Below are positions 18,618-28,502 of a stretch of 64,000 bases of DNA, piece by piece. Below the pieces are notes generated by a model, which made no database searches, was not told the DNA's origin, and saw only the letters and a program-made list of their open reading frames with translations. Within the stretch, counting starts at the first letter, position 1. Each line of letters begins with the position of its first letter. The stretch spans positions 1 to 64,000 of the forward strand of contig CAVPQM010000010.1 of the NCBI GenBank assembly GCA_963707555.1, written 5' to 3'. Made by a program: the position numbers and the translations under genes. Source of the DNA: JAFAFN01 sp963707555 (GTDB lineage: Bacteria > Actinomycetota > Acidimicrobiia > Acidimicrobiales > Microtrichaceae).

Positions 18618-19922
18618 TCAGCCCGCTTCGGAATGGGTGACCGCCGCTTCACCCATCCACTCGCGCAGCGTGTTCTTGAGCTTGGTCTGCTGGATGAAGA
18701 TGTCGTGCTCGGGCGCCACGCCACCGGCGGGCTGTGGGGCCTTCCAGTAGAAGCTGAGCCACTCCTGCACACCGGACTGGCCGGCACGCGCCGCCAGGTC
18801 GAGGAAGAGCGCCAGGTCGAGCACGATCGGCGCCGCGAGGATCGAGTCGCGGCACATGAAGTCGACCTTGATCTGCATCGGGTACCCCATCCATCCGTAG
18901 ATGTCGATGGCGTCCCAGCCCTCCTTGTTGTCACCACGCGGCGGGTAGTAGTTGATGCGCACGACGTGGTCGATGTTGCCGTACAGGTCCGGGTAGACCT
19001 CGGGCTGCAGGATGGTGTCGAGCACACCCAGCTTCGAGACCTCCTTGGTCTTGAAGTTCTCCGGGTCGTCGAGGACCTCGCCGTCGCGGTTGCCCAGGAT
19101 GTTGGTCGAGTACCAGCCGCGCAGGCCGAGCATGCGCGCCTTGAAGCCCGGCGCCAGGATCGTCTTCATCAGCGTCTGACCGGTCTTGAAGTCCTTGCCG
19201 GTGACGGGCACTCCACGCGAGATCGCGAGCTGCTCCATGCAGGGCAGGTCGATGCTCAGGTTCGGCGCGCCGTTCGCGAAGGGCACGCCGCTGGTCAGGG
19301 CCGCGTACACATAGATCTGGCTCGGGGAGATGTTCGGATCGTCGGCACGGAGGCCGGCCTCGAAGGCCTCGATGGTCTCGTGCACCGCGGTGGGCTCCTG
19401 GTACGCCTCGGTCGAACCGCACCACACCATGACGAGTCGGTCACACGCGTTCTCGACCCGGAAGGTCTCGATGTCGGCGATGACCTGCTGGGCGAGGTCC
19501 CACTTGCTCTCCCCTGTCTTCACCCGGACGCCGTCGAGGTTCTTCACCCAGCGCTGGTCGAAGACGGCCGGCATCGCGTTGATGCCCTCGAGCTCGCCCG
19601 ACAGCGGGCCCAGGTCGCGCTCGTCGAGCACGCCGCAGGTGCGAGCGGCCTCGAGCGCGTTGGGCGAGATCGGGTCCCAGCCGCCGAAGACCACGTCGTC
19701 GAGCCCTGCGAGCGGCACGAAGTCCTTGATCATCGGGTTGCGGTTCTCGTCGCGCTCGCCGAGGCGGATGTGGGCCATCTGGGTGAGCGAGCCGATCGGC
19801 TTCGCGAGACCCTTGCGGGTGGCGAGCACGCCGGCGTAGGCGGTCGAGGCGACGGCGCCCATGCCGGGGGTCAGGATCCCCAGGCGTCCGGTGGCGGGAG
19901 CGATCTGCAGCGGTTCAGGCAT
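18618..19922 (-). CDS. ino1: Inositol-3-phosphate synthase (long form)
   Basis: This enzyme makes 1L-myo-inositol-1-phosphate from glucose-6-phosphate with NAD+, feeding mycothiol and phosphatidylinositol synthesis in actinobacteria. The 434-residue protein has the NAD-binding start RLGILTPGMGAVASTAYAGV, the mid-protein GSTEAYQEP region, the TGKDFKTGQTLMKTILAPGF signature and the C-terminal IKVDFMCRDSILAAPIVLDL. It is about 70 residues longer than the 360-370-residue mycobacterial Ino1 and appears closer to the Bacteroidetes/eukaryote-like type; that placement is from memory and needs a tree. It starts eleven bases after the mazG stop and precedes the isomerase-family gene. Confidence 0.93.
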   Translation of the reverse strand: MPEPLQIAPATGRLGILTPGMGAVASTAYAGVLATRKGLAKPIGSLTQMAHIRLGERDENRNPMIKDFVPLAGLDDVVFGGWDPISPNALEAARTCGVLDERDLGPLSGELEGINAMPAVFDQRWVKNLDGVRVKTGESKWDLAQQVIADIETFRVENACDRLVMVWCGSTEAYQEPTAVHETIEAFEAGLRADDPNISPSQIYVYAALTSGVPFANGAPNLSIDLPCMEQLAISRGVPVTGKDFKTGQTLMKTILAPGFKARMLGLRGWYSTNILGNRDGEVLDDPENFKTKEVSKLGVLDTILQPEVYPDLYGNIDHVVRINYYPPRGDNKEGWDAIDIYGWMGYPMQIKVDFMCRDSILAAPIVLDLALFLDLAARAGQSGVQEWLSFYWKAPQPAGGVAPEHDIFIQQTKLKNTLREWMGEAAVTHSEAG

Positions 19923-19933
19923 GACATGGGACT

Positions 19934-21268
19934 CTAGGTCCCCGGGCCACCAGCCTCATGTTGACGGACCTGTGCCATGCGACGGTCCGTCGCCCGCCGC
20001 AGCGCGTCCTCGGGATCGACCCCGGCACGTTGCGCCGCCTCGACCAGTGCGAACAGCTCGTCGCCCAGTCGTGAGTCGGCGTCGTCGCCCGGCGCCGGCA
20101 CCGTGGTCGTGGCACCGATCGCCGCCGATTTGCGGACCACCTTCAGCGCGCGGGCCAGCGCGGGAAGCGCCGTCGGGATGCCGTCGAACACCGAGTCCCG
20201 GCCGAGCTCGGCCCGCTTGTCGTGCTCCCAGTCGGTGACCAGCTCCTCGACCGTCGGGGACGGCGCATCACCCCGGTCCGGGTCGAACACGTGCCCGTGG
20301 CGGCGCACCAGCTTGTCGTGGATCGAGTCCGCGACGTCGCCGAGCGAGAACCAGCCGGCCTCCTCGGCGATCGCCGAGTGGAACACCACCTGGTAGAGCA
20401 GGTCGCCCAGCTCGCCGCACAGCTCGTCCGCGCCGTCGCCGCTGTCGGGGTCGTAGGCGTCGATGGCCTCGAGCACCTCGTAGGACTCCTCGAGCAGGTA
20501 CTTCTTCAGCGAGTCGTGCGTCTGCTCGGCCTTCCAGGGGTCCTCGTCGCGCAGCCGGTGCATGACCGCATCGAGGCGGCCGACCCGGGCAGCGGCCGAC
20601 GGAGGCACCGACGGGATCCACAGCGAGGTCAGGTGGTCGGGCTCGACCGCGCGGTCCATCTCGGACCACGGCACCTCGAGCACCACCTCGTCGTCCAGGC
20701 CGAGGCGCTGCAGGATCGTCACGGTCGCGTCGCCGGGGTCCTCGACGCTGAGCTTGATGTCGGACAACACGTTGCGATCGCTGCACTGGGCGACGAGCAG
20801 CGGGCCGCGCTCCCCCGCGCCCTCGCTCGCGTAGCGGTGGCCGTCGACGACCCGGACCCCGAGCTCCGCCGGGTCGATGCCGAGCCGCACCCAGGTCAGG
20901 TCGAGGAACGACAGCGCCGGGTGCACGACGACCTCGACCCTCGGGTCGAACAGCAGCAGCTCGACGGTGTGCTCCGCGACGACCGGGCTGCCCGGCACGG
21001 CGTAGAGCACCCATGCTCCCGAGGCCGCCGCGGCCTCGGCGGCGGCGGCGAGCTCGTCGACGATGCTCCGGTACACCTCGTCGAAGGTGTCGGCGGTGTC
21101 GTAGAGGTGGTCGAAGGTCGCGGCGTCCGGCACGACCGACGCGGCAGGGTGCCAGTCGGTGCGCAGGTAGCGGTGCGGCGTCGAGGCGATGACGTCGAGC
21201 GTGCCGGCGGTCACCAGGTCCGGGCCGGCGGGGCCGAGCCCGACGACGTGGATCACGCCGGTCGACAC
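19934..21268 (-). CDS. mazG: MazG nucleotide pyrophosphohydrolase with N-terminal tetrapyrrole methylase-like domain
   Basis: This is a two-domain protein of the YabN type, 444 residues. Residues 1-215 resemble SAM-dependent tetrapyrrole methylases, starting with IHVVGLGPAGPDLVT and with YAVPGSPVVAEHTV around 90. Residues 230 onward are MazG with DPWKAEQTHDSLKKYLLEE, the metal-binding ELGDLLYQVVFH and a second EExxE-like repeat. MazG hydrolyses NTPs to NMP and PPi, cleaning oxidised or excess nucleotides. GTG 21268 lies one base after the stop of the lipoprotein gene, so the two are coupled. The order mfd, lipoprotein, mazG parallels mycobacteria, where mfd and mazG are neighbours. Confidence 0.92.
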   Translation of the reverse strand: MSTGVIHVVGLGPAGPDLVTAGTLDVIASTPHRYLRTDWHPAASVVPDAATFDHLYDTADTFDEVYRSIVDELAAAAEAAAASGAWVLYAVPGSPVVAEHTVELLLFDPRVEVVVHPALSFLDLTWVRLGIDPAELGVRVVDGHRYASEGAGERGPLLVAQCSDRNVLSDIKLSVEDPGDATVTILQRLGLDDEVVLEVPWSEMDRAVEPDHLTSLWIPSVPPSAAARVGRLDAVMHRLRDEDPWKAEQTHDSLKKYLLEESYEVLEAIDAYDPDSGDGADELCGELGDLLYQVVFHSAIAEEAGWFSLGDVADSIHDKLVRRHGHVFDPDRGDAPSPTVEELVTDWEHDKRAELGRDSVFDGIPTALPALARALKVVRKSAAIGATTTVPAPGDDADSRLGDELFALVEAAQRAGVDPEDALRRATDRRMAQVRQHEAGGPGT

Positions 21269-21269
21269 G

Positions 21270-22437
21270 TCAGCCGCCGGTGCCAGCGGCGGGATCGCCT
21301 GCTGCGGGATCCTCGCCGAACCCGCCCAGCTGGGTCAGCATCTCGCCGGCCGGCTGGAGCGGCGCCGGCGGAGGTGCGACCTCGAACCCGCCGCCGAGCT
21401 GTTCGGAGCGGGCGACGACGCCGGAGCCGTAGCGGGGGTTGACCTCGGCCGAGCGCATGCGCTCTCCGATCCAGTCGAGGATGATGCCGACGGACTGCTC
21501 CTGGGTCTGCTGGGCCTGCTGGATCTCCTGCTCGGTAGGCGTCCGCGCCCAGCTGGCTCAGCGCACCGAGCGCTTCGACAGCGCCCTGCAGGTTCTGCGC
21601 CACGAAGGCCACCTCTTCGCGTGCCTCGTCGAAGCTCGACGAGGAGGCTCGTTCGACCTCGAAGTACATGAGGCCCTGATCGGCGCCCAGGCTGGTCTCG
21701 ACCGGGGCGGGTCGCTGCGATCCGTCCGCGTCACGAGCGGCGGTTTCGAGCTCCGGTGGCAGCTCGCTGCCGACGAAGCACTGATCGGGCGTGGCGAGCA
21801 GCTCGGCGTCGTCGACGCGGTCGGCGACCTCGTCGAGGGCGACGCCGTCGTCGAGCAGCGACTCGACCCGGTCGGCCCCGTCGGCCGGGATCGCGACCAC
21901 GGTGAGGCACCACGAGCGCCAGCGCGACGGCGCACCCTCATAGATCAGCCGCAGGTCGTCCTCATCGGTCGGGTCGATCTCGGCGAAGCGCTCCAGCAAC
22001 ACGTTCTGCGCGGCGCTCGAGGCGATCGCACGGTCACGGTTGTCGTCGCTCAGCTGCACGCCGGCGCCAGCGAGCTGCGCGTCGAGCTGCACCTCGGCGT
22101 CGGCGACCTGCTCCGGGGTCGGCTCGACGCCCCAACGCTCGGCCTCCTCGATCCACGTCACCCGCTGGATCTCGTACATGAGCGCGGTGCGAGCCAGGTC
22201 ACCGGGCTGACGGCTCTCGTCGACGCCTTCGACGGCGGGCCCGACGATGGCGGGATCGTCGACCACGGCGTTCACGTCGTCGATGCTGACCGTGCGCTCA
22301 CCGACGGTCGCTGCGGTGGTGTCGGCGGTGACGCCGCAGGCGGTCGCCGCGACCCCGAGCACGCCGACCAGCGCCAGCGAGCGGACAGGACGGCGCGCGA
22401 GCGAGCGGATGGGACGGAGACGGAGCGACGGGCGCAT
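21270..22437 (-). CDS. SurA N-terminal-domain lipoprotein, one +1 frameshift
   Basis: This is a predicted secreted lipoprotein related to the SurA/PrsA foldases. The leader has a basic start, a hydrophobic core and the lipobox-like ATAC with Cys34. Next comes a SurA-N region (SIDDVNAVVDDPAIV ... ARTALMYEIQRVTWIEEAER) with charged helices. The frame breaks at CCC 21548-21550. Removing one base joins it to a glutamine-rich helix (TPTEQEIQQAQQTQEQSVGI) and a tail SAEVNPRYGSG that ends in alanine/glycine-rich sequence, 388 residues in all. A complete parvulin isomerase domain is not obvious; NPRYGSG is the piece usually seen at the end of such proteins. It sits between mfd and mazG. Confidence 0.75.
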
Positions 22438-22492
22438 GGTCCAGGATGCTAGATCGGGCCGAACCGGTGGGGAGAACCTGCGGTGGACGGCC

Positions 22493-25400
22493 TCAGCCGG
22501 CGACGGGCGCGGGGTCGGGGACGAGCTCCTTCAGCGCGGCGGTGATGTCCTCGGCCACACCCGGACCAGCGGCGACACGCAATCGCAGCTCGCGGTCGCC
22601 GTCACGGTAGGTCGACCCCTTGTAGAGCCGTTCGAGTCGCATCTGCTTGGACTGCGGGAGCGTGACCGGCGAGAGGCTGGCCACCAGGCCACCACCGGAC
22701 AGCGCCGGGTTCTTGGTGACGGTCACGTCGGTGACGCCCGCTCGCACGCACTCGGCGCGCAGGTGTGCGACACGGATCAGCGCCGCTGCCGGTTCCGGGA
22801 TCGGACCGAAGCGGTCGATCCACTCGCCTTCGATGTCGTCGACGTCGCCGGCGGAGCGCACCGCCGCCAGGCGACGGTAGGCGTCGAGGCGCACGTCCTC
22901 GCGCTCGACGTAGTCGGGCGGAAGGAACGCCGGCATGGGCAGCTCGAGGGTGATCTCGTCGGGTTCCTCGACCGGTTCGCCGTTCAGCTGGGCGATCGCC
23001 TCGTTGACCATCTGCACGTACAGGTCGTAGCCCACCGCCGCGACGTGCCCGGACTGCCCCGTCCCCAGCAGGTTGCCGGCGCCGCGGATCTCGAGGTCGC
23101 GCATGGCGATGCGGAACCCGGAGCCGAGCTCGGTTGCCTCGCCGATGGTCTTGAGACGCTCGTAGGCCTCTTCGGAGAGCTGACGGTCCTGCGGGAAGAA
23201 CAGGTAGGCGTAGGCACGCTGTCCGGCTCGACCGACACGGCCGCGCAGCTGGTGCAGCTGACCGAGGCCCAACAGGTCGGCACGTTCGACCACGAGGGTG
23301 TTGACCGTCGGCATGTCGATGCCGGACTCGATGATGGTCGTGCACACGAGGACGTCGTACTCGCCCTCCCAGAACTCCATGACGACCTTCTCGAGGCTGC
23401 CCTCGTCCATCTGGCCGTGGGCGATCGCGACCCGGGCCTCGGGGACGAGCTCGCGGATGCGGGCCGCCTGCTGGTCGATGTCGCGCACCCGGTTGTGCAC
23501 GTAGAACACCTGGCCCTCTCGCAGCAGCTCACGGCGGATCGCCTCGGTCACCGCCCGCTCGTCGTACTCTCCGACGTAGGTCAGGATCGGCTGGCGGGCG
23601 GCGGGCGGCGTGTTCAGCAGCGACAGGTCACGGATGCCGGTCAGGCTCATCTCGAGCGTGCGTGGGATCGGGGTCGCGGTCAGGGTCAGGACGTCGACCT
23701 CGGCGCGGAACTGCTTGATCGCCTCTTTGTGCGACACGCCGAAGCGCTGCTCCTCGTCGACGACGAGCAGCCCGAGTCGCTTGAACTCGATGTCGGCCGA
23801 CAGCAGACGGTGCGTGCCGACGACGATGTCGACCTCGCCCGAGCGGAGCTTCTCGGTGACCGCCCGGGCCTGCGCCGCGGTCAAGAAGCGCGACAGCACC
23901 TCGACCCGGACCGGGAACCCGGCGAAGCGGTCCGAGAACGTCTGGTAGTGCTGCTGGGCGAGCAGCGTGGTCGGTACCAGCACCGCGACCTGGCGGCCGT
24001 CCTGCACGGCTTTGAACGCGGCTCGGATGGCGATCTCGGTCTTGCCGAACCCGACGTCGCCGCAGACCAGACGGTCCATCGGCACCGTCGACTCCATGTC
24101 GGCCTTGACCGCCTCGATCGCGGACAGCTGGTCGACGGTCTCCTGGAACGGGAAGGCCAGCTCCATCTCTCGCTGCCAGGGCGTGTCGGGCGCGAATGCA
24201 TGGCCCGGCTGAGCGAGACGGGTCTGGTAGAGCACGACCAGCTCCTGGGCGATCTCGGCGACCGCGGAGCGCACCTTGGCCTTGGTCCGCGAGAAGTCGG
24301 CCCCGCCCATCTTGTTGAGCTTCGGGGTCTCGCCGCCCGAGTACAGCCGGATGGTGTCGATCTGGTCCGACGGGACGTAGAGCTTGTCGCCGCCCCGGTA
24401 CTCGAGCAGCAGGTAGTCGCGCTCGACGCCCCCCATGGCCCGCTTGACCATGCCGTCGAACCGAGCGACGCCGTGGACCTGGTGCACCACGTGGTCGCCG
24501 ACCTTCAGGTCCTCGAAGAAGCGCTGCGCGTCGCGCCGGGGTGCGCGAGCTGCGCGGTGGGTGCGCCGGCGGCCGGTCAGGTCGGCCTCGGCCAGGATGG
24601 CGAGCTTGACCGACGGCAGGATGGCACCACGCTCGAGCGGGGCGACCACGATGTGGCCCCCGGGTTCACGCAGCCGGCGGGCACCGGCGGTGATCTCCTG
24701 GGGCGAGGCGAGCACCGGGAACGAGAACCCCTGCTCGTTGAGCAGCTTGTCGATGCGCGACGCGGAGCCCTCGCCGTCCGCACAGATCACCACGGAGTAG
24801 CCGTCGTTGATCACCTGTCGGAGCTGACCCACCAGCGCGGCGCCCTCGCCGACGGCGGGGGGCCAGGCCAGTGCCGTCACCGCCGGCGACTCGGGTGCGT
24901 CGGGCACGTTGAGGATCGACCAGACCGGCGCAGCGGTGTGCTGCAGCAGCCGGTCGAACTCGACGTGCAGTCGAGGCAGGTCGAGGTCGTCCTCGCCGCC
25001 GTCGAGGCCCCAGGTCCGGGCCAGCGAGGCACCGAGATCGGCTTCTTCCGCCGCGATGTCGGCGGCGCGGTCACGCAGCCGACGCGGCTCGACCAGCAGG
25101 ATCTGCGAGGTGTCGGGCACCAGGTCGAACAGCACGTGCTCGCGATCGGCCAGCCACGCGAGCCAGGCCTCCATCCCCTCGAAGACCTCGCCGTCGGCGA
25201 GTCGCTGCCACTGCTCACGGCCCCACGGCTGGCTCGCGACGAGCTGCTGGGCGCGGGCCGCGACCTGCTCGTTCGGCAGCAGCTCGCGGGCGGGGAAGAC
25301 CGCGATCTCGTCGAGGTCGACCGTCGCTCGCTGGTCGGCGACCGAGAACTCGCAGAGACGCTCGACGTCGTCGCCCCACAGGTCGATGCGCACCGGCGCA

Positions 25401-26008
25401 TCGGCGGTGGCGGGGAAGATGTCGATGATCGACCCGCGGACGGCGAGCTCGCCGCGGTGCTCGACCTGGTACTCGCGGCGGTAGCCGGCGTGCACCAGCG
25501 CCTCGACCAGCCCGTGGGAGTCGATCTGCTCCCCGGAGCGGATGACGATCGGCTCGACGTCCTCGACGTGGGGGCCGAGCCGCTGCACGAGCGCACGTGC
25601 AGGAGCGACCACGACCGACAGCGAGTCGTCGCCGGTCCGCAGGCGCCACAACGTGCGCAGGCGGCGACCCATCGTCTCGATCGAGGGGCTCACCCGCTCG
25701 AAGGGCAACGTCTCCCACGCAGGGAACATCTCGACGGAGTCGGCCGGCAGGTAGGACCCCAGGTCACCGGCGAGGCGCTCGGCGTCGGCGACGGTGGGCA
25801 CCGCGACGACCATCGGACGACGCCGGGACAGCTCGACGAGCCCGGCGACCGAGACCGCCCTCGCTGCCTCGGGCACGACGAGCACGGTCGAGGACCGGCC
25901 GAGCGCACCGACGAGGCCCGGCTCCTCGCGCAGCATCGAGCGCAACGGGGCCAGGGGCGGCGTCGGGTCGTGCGGGCGAGGCGTCGCGATCGGTCCGGTG
26001 ACGGTCAC
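22493..26008 (-). CDS. mfd: Transcription-repair coupling factor Mfd
   Basis: Mfd displaces RNA polymerase stalled at DNA damage and recruits UvrA. The 1171-residue protein has the full architecture: a UvrB-like N-terminal module, a CarD-like RNA-polymerase interaction domain with VGDHVVHQVHGVARFDGMV near 500, and a RecG-type translocase with Walker A CGDVGFGKTEIA near 650 and the DEEQ box VVDEEQRFGV near 748. The TRG region HQLRGRVGRAGQRAYAYLFF follows, then a C-terminal D7 domain. GTG 26008 is the start. It is followed on the same strand by the SurA-like lipoprotein with 55 bases between, and preceded by pth. Confidence 0.97.
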   Translation of the reverse strand: MTVTGPIATPRPHDPTPPLAPLRSMLREEPGLVGALGRSSTVLVVPEAARAVSVAGLVELSRRRPMVVAVPTVADAERLAGDLGSYLPADSVEMFPAWETLPFERVSPSIETMGRRLRTLWRLRTGDDSLSVVVAPARALVQRLGPHVEDVEPIVIRSGEQIDSHGLVEALVHAGYRREYQVEHRGELAVRGSIIDIFPATADAPVRIDLWGDDVERLCEFSVADQRATVDLDEIAVFPARELLPNEQVAARAQQLVASQPWGREQWQRLADGEVFEGMEAWLAWLADREHVLFDLVPDTSQILLVEPRRLRDRAADIAAEEADLGASLARTWGLDGGEDDLDLPRLHVEFDRLLQHTAAPVWSILNVPDAPESPAVTALAWPPAVGEGAALVGQLRQVINDGYSVVICADGEGSASRIDKLLNEQGFSFPVLASPQEITAGARRLREPGGHIVVAPLERGAILPSVKLAILAEADLTGRRRTHRAARAPRRDAQRFFEDLKVGDHVVHQVHGVARFDGMVKRAMGGVERDYLLLEYRGGDKLYVPSDQIDTIRLYSGGETPKLNKMGGADFSRTKAKVRSAVAEIAQELVVLYQTRLAQPGHAFAPDTPWQREMELAFPFQETVDQLSAIEAVKADMESTVPMDRLVCGDVGFGKTEIAIRAAFKAVQDGRQVAVLVPTTLLAQQHYQTFSDRFAGFPVRVEVLSRFLTAAQARAVTEKLRSGEVDIVVGTHRLLSADIEFKRLGLLVVDEEQRFGVSHKEAIKQFRAEVDVLTLTATPIPRTLEMSLTGIRDLSLLNTPPAARQPILTYVGEYDERAVTEAIRRELLREGQVFYVHNRVRDIDQQAARIRELVPEARVAIAHGQMDEGSLEKVVMEFWEGEYDVLVCTTIIESGIDMPTVNTLVVERADLLGLGQLHQLRGRVGRAGQRAYAYLFFPQDRQLSEEAYERLKTIGEATELGSGFRIAMRDLEIRGAGNLLGTGQSGHVAAVGYDLYVQMVNEAIAQLNGEPVEEPDEITLELPMPAFLPPDYVEREDVRLDAYRRLAAVRSAGDVDDIEGEWIDRFGPIPEPAAALIRVAHLRAECVRAGVTDVTVTKNPALSGGGLVASLSPVTLPQSKQMRLERLYKGSTYRDGDRELRLRVAAGPGVAEDITAALKELVPDPAPVAG

Positions 26009-26063
26009 GCGGCGAACCTATCGCGAGGCTCCGACGGCGTCGGCCCCGGCCCCATCAGCGGCG

Positions 26064-26696
26064 TCACTGCGACTGGTTGCAACGCTGCATCGCGGCGTCG
26101 ACGCCCTCGGAGGCGATCAACTCGACCGCATCGGCGGCCTGCTCGATCGCGATGTCGAGGTCGGCGCGCTGCGCGGACGGCACCTTGGACAGCACCCAGT
26201 CGGCCCCGCGCTCCGCTCCGCCCGGGGGTCGTCCGACACCGATGCGGACCCGCGTGTAGTCCTGGGTGTGCAGGTGCTGGGTGATCGAGCGCAGCCCGTT
26301 GTGACCCGCGAGCCCACCACCGAGCTTCACCTTGGTGCGGCCGGAGGGCAGGTCGAGCTCGTCGTGCACCACGACCAACCGGCTCCAGTCCTCGATGCCG
26401 TAGCGCCGCACCAGCGGTCCGACCGCCTGACCCGACTCGTTCATCCACGTGGTCGGGAACGCCACCGCGATCCGTCGACCGTCGACACGCAGCTCCGCGA
26501 CGAGCGCCGAGGTCCGCTTGTCGGGCGAGAGCCGCTCGCCGTGGCGCGACGCGAGCAGCGCGACCGTGTCGGCGCCCACGTTGTGCCGCGTGTTGGCGTA
26601 GCGGCCGCCCGGGTTGCCGAGCCCGACCACGAGCAGATCCCACGGCGTGCCGCCGTGCTCCTTCTGACCGGATCGCCGAGAGCGGGGACCGATCAC
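26064..26696 (-). CDS. pth: Peptidyl-tRNA hydrolase
   Basis: Pth releases tRNA from peptidyl-tRNAs that drop off the ribosome. The 210-residue protein shows LLVVGLGNPGGRYANTRHNV with catalytic His38, the substrate-binding MNESG, VVVHDELDLPSGRTKVKLGG and GHNGLRSI. The N-terminal 18 residues (with GQKEHGG) are an extension; GTG 26696 is the first start after the rplY stop, which is 13 bases upstream. The rplY-pth pair is conserved in many bacteria and supports co-translation with the ribosome stress protein L25. Confidence 0.95.
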   Translation of the reverse strand: MIGPRSRRSGQKEHGGTPWDLLVVGLGNPGGRYANTRHNVGADTVALLASRHGERLSPDKRTSALVAELRVDGRRIAVAFPTTWMNESGQAVGPLVRRYGIEDWSRLVVVHDELDLPSGRTKVKLGGGLAGHNGLRSITQHLHTQDYTRVRIGVGRPPGGAERGADWVLSKVPSAQRADLDIAIEQAADAVELIASEGVDAAMQRCNQSQ

Positions 26697-26709
26697 CTTC
26701 GCGGCGAGG

Positions 26710-27321
26710 TCACTCGGCCGCAGCGTCGCCCGCCTCGTCCTCGTCGGAGCGAGAGGTCACCGCGGCGCGGGTCAGCTCGGCGGTGACGACGGCCTGCTGC
26801 GGCTTCGACAGGGCGACGGTGCCCTCGGGCAGCTCGAGGTCCTTGACCAGCAGCGACTTGTCGAGGGTCATGACCGAGATGTCGACCTCGATCGCGTTCG
26901 GGATGCGGTCCGGGCTCACCCGCACCAGCAGCGAGTTGAGGCGCTGCTCGGTCATGCCGCCGTTGACGGTGACCTTCTTGGCCTCGCCGACCAGGCGGAT
27001 CGGCACTTCGAGCTCGATCGGCTTCTTGGAGTCGATCTTCAGGAAGTCGACGTGGGTGACGTCACGGCGCACCGGGTGGCGCTGGACCTCCTTGACCACC
27101 GTGAGGACCGTCTCGCCGTCGACCTCGATGTTCACCAGGGCGTTCTGGCCGGCATCGGTCGTGAGCGCGGTGCGCAGGTCGGTGCGCAGGAAGGTCACCT
27201 GGGTGGCGGGACCGCCACCGCCGTAGATGACACCCGGGATGCGACCTTCGGCGCGGAGGCGCCGCGAGGGGCGGGTGCCGGTGGTGCGGCCGGTCTCGAC
27301 GGTGAGGGTGACCTCGGACAT
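26710..27321 (-). CDS. rplY: 50S ribosomal protein L25, long (CTC) form
   Basis: This 203-residue protein is of the L25/TL5/CTC type, which binds 5S rRNA with its N-terminal beta-barrel and carries an extra C-terminal domain. The N-terminus reads EVTLTVETGRTTGTRPSRRL, with the typical GRIPGVIYGGGG and DFLKIDSKKPIELEVPI. The tail is acidic (SDEDEAGDAAAE). A strong AGGAG ribosome site lies nine bases before the ATG. It heads an rplY-pth unit, and a hairpin stands between it and the prs stop upstream. Confidence 0.95.
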   Translation of the reverse strand: MSEVTLTVETGRTTGTRPSRRLRAEGRIPGVIYGGGGPATQVTFLRTDLRTALTTDAGQNALVNIEVDGETVLTVVKEVQRHPVRRDVTHVDFLKIDSKKPIELEVPIRLVGEAKKVTVNGGMTEQRLNSLLVRVSPDRIPNAIEVDISVMTLDKSLLVKDLELPEGTVALSKPQQAVVTAELTRAAVTSRSDEDEAGDAAAE

Positions 27322-27451
27322 GGGGGACTCCTGGGACTGCCGGCACTCGGTGCGCTCGGCGGGGTTCGACTTGCGAATGATCGAGCCGGGACGGCAAATC
27401 GTGCGCGCGACCTGTCTCGGACCGAACGGTGACTCTACCGGTGATGGCCCA

Positions 27452-27473
27452 CCGCTCGCCAGACAGCGAGCGG
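27452..27473. terminator. GC-rich hairpin after prs
   Basis: CCGCTCGC (27452-27459), a six-base loop and GCGAGCGG (27466-27473) form a perfect eight-pair stem 11 bases beyond the prs stop. No U-run follows, so it may be a Rho-independent terminator of the U-less actinobacterial kind or an RNA-protecting 3' stem. Confidence 0.5.
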
Positions 27474-27484
27474 CGCCGGGCCGC

Positions 27485-28468
27485 TCAGCTCTGGTTCTGC
27501 CCGTCGAAGATGTCGGACACCGAGCTCTCCTCGAACACCGCGTCGATCGCGTCGGCGATGATGCCGGCGGCGGAGAGCACCTCGATCTTGTCGATCTGCT
27601 TCGAAGGAGGCAGCGGCAGCGTGTTGGTGATCACGACCTTCTCGATGACCGAGTTCTTGAGGCGCTCGATCGCCGGGTCGGAGAACACGCCGTGGGTGGC
27701 CGCGCAGTAGACCGCGCTGGCACCCCGCTCGACGAGCTGCTCGGCCGCGGCGACGATCGTGCCGGCGGTGTCGATCATGTCGTCGATGAGCACGCAGGTG
27801 CGGCCCTCGACCTCGCCGACGACCTCCTTCGCCTCGACCTCGTTCTTCGCGCCCTTGATGCGGCGCTTGTGCACGATCGCCAGATCGGCGTGCAGCTGGT
27901 TGGCGTAGCGCTCAGCGACCTTCACACGGCCGGCGTCGGGTGACACGACGACCAGGTCGTCGGGCAGGTTGGCGGCCATCCAGTCGACGAGCACCGGCAT
28001 CGCGGTGAGGTGGTCGACCGGACCGTCGAAGAAACCCTGGATCTGACCGGAGTGCAGGTCGACGCTGACGATGCGCTTCGCGCCCGCGACCTCGAACATG
28101 TTGGCGATCAGCTTGGCGGTGATCGGCTCGCGGCCCTCGGCCTTGCGGTCCTGACGGCCGTAGCCGTAGAAGGGCGCCACGACGGTGATCCGCTTGGCGG
28201 ACGCCCGCTTCGCGGCGTCGACCATGATCATGTGCTCCATCAGGGCGTCGTTGACCGACAGGTCGTCGGTCGAGCAGTGGCTCTGGAAGATGAACAGGTC
28301 GGAGCCGCGGATCGACTCGCCGTACTTGCAGTGCAGCTCGCCGTTCTTGAACTCGGCGATCTGGATGGGACCGAGACCGAGACCGAGGCGCTCCGCGACC
28401 TCTTCTGCGAGCTCTCGATTCACCCGCCCCGCGACGATCGTCAGTCGCTTCTTGGTGACCAGCTCCAC
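27485..28468 (-). CDS. prs: Ribose-phosphate pyrophosphokinase
   Basis: Prs makes PRPP from ribose-5-phosphate and ATP, feeding nucleotide, histidine and tryptophan synthesis. The 327-residue protein has the flexible-loop region APFYGYGRQDRKAEGREPIT, the catalytic VHKRRI and the PRPP loop VLIDDMIDTAGTI. It starts at GTG 28468 with GGAGG five bases upstream. It lies 34 bases downstream of the glmU stop, so glmU and prs probably form one transcript, the usual actinobacterial glmU-prs arrangement. Confidence 0.97.
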   Translation of the reverse strand: MELVTKKRLTIVAGRVNRELAEEVAERLGLGLGPIQIAEFKNGELHCKYGESIRGSDLFIFQSHCSTDDLSVNDALMEHMIMVDAAKRASAKRITVVAPFYGYGRQDRKAEGREPITAKLIANMFEVAGAKRIVSVDLHSGQIQGFFDGPVDHLTAMPVLVDWMAANLPDDLVVVSPDAGRVKVAERYANQLHADLAIVHKRRIKGAKNEVEAKEVVGEVEGRTCVLIDDMIDTAGTIVAAAEQLVERGASAVYCAATHGVFSDPAIERLKNSVIEKVVITNTLPLPPSKQIDKIEVLSAAGIIADAIDAVFEESSVSDIFDGQNQS

Positions 28469-28502
28469 ACTGTCCTCCAGCTCGTTGCCCCGTCGGCGCC
28501 GC

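Noticed and set aside
22247..26284. Very long open frame on the plus strand opposite mfd
   Set aside because: It is antisense to an unmistakable Mfd protein; its translation is rich in Asp, Arg, Gly and His with no motif. Long antisense frames are expected at this GC content.
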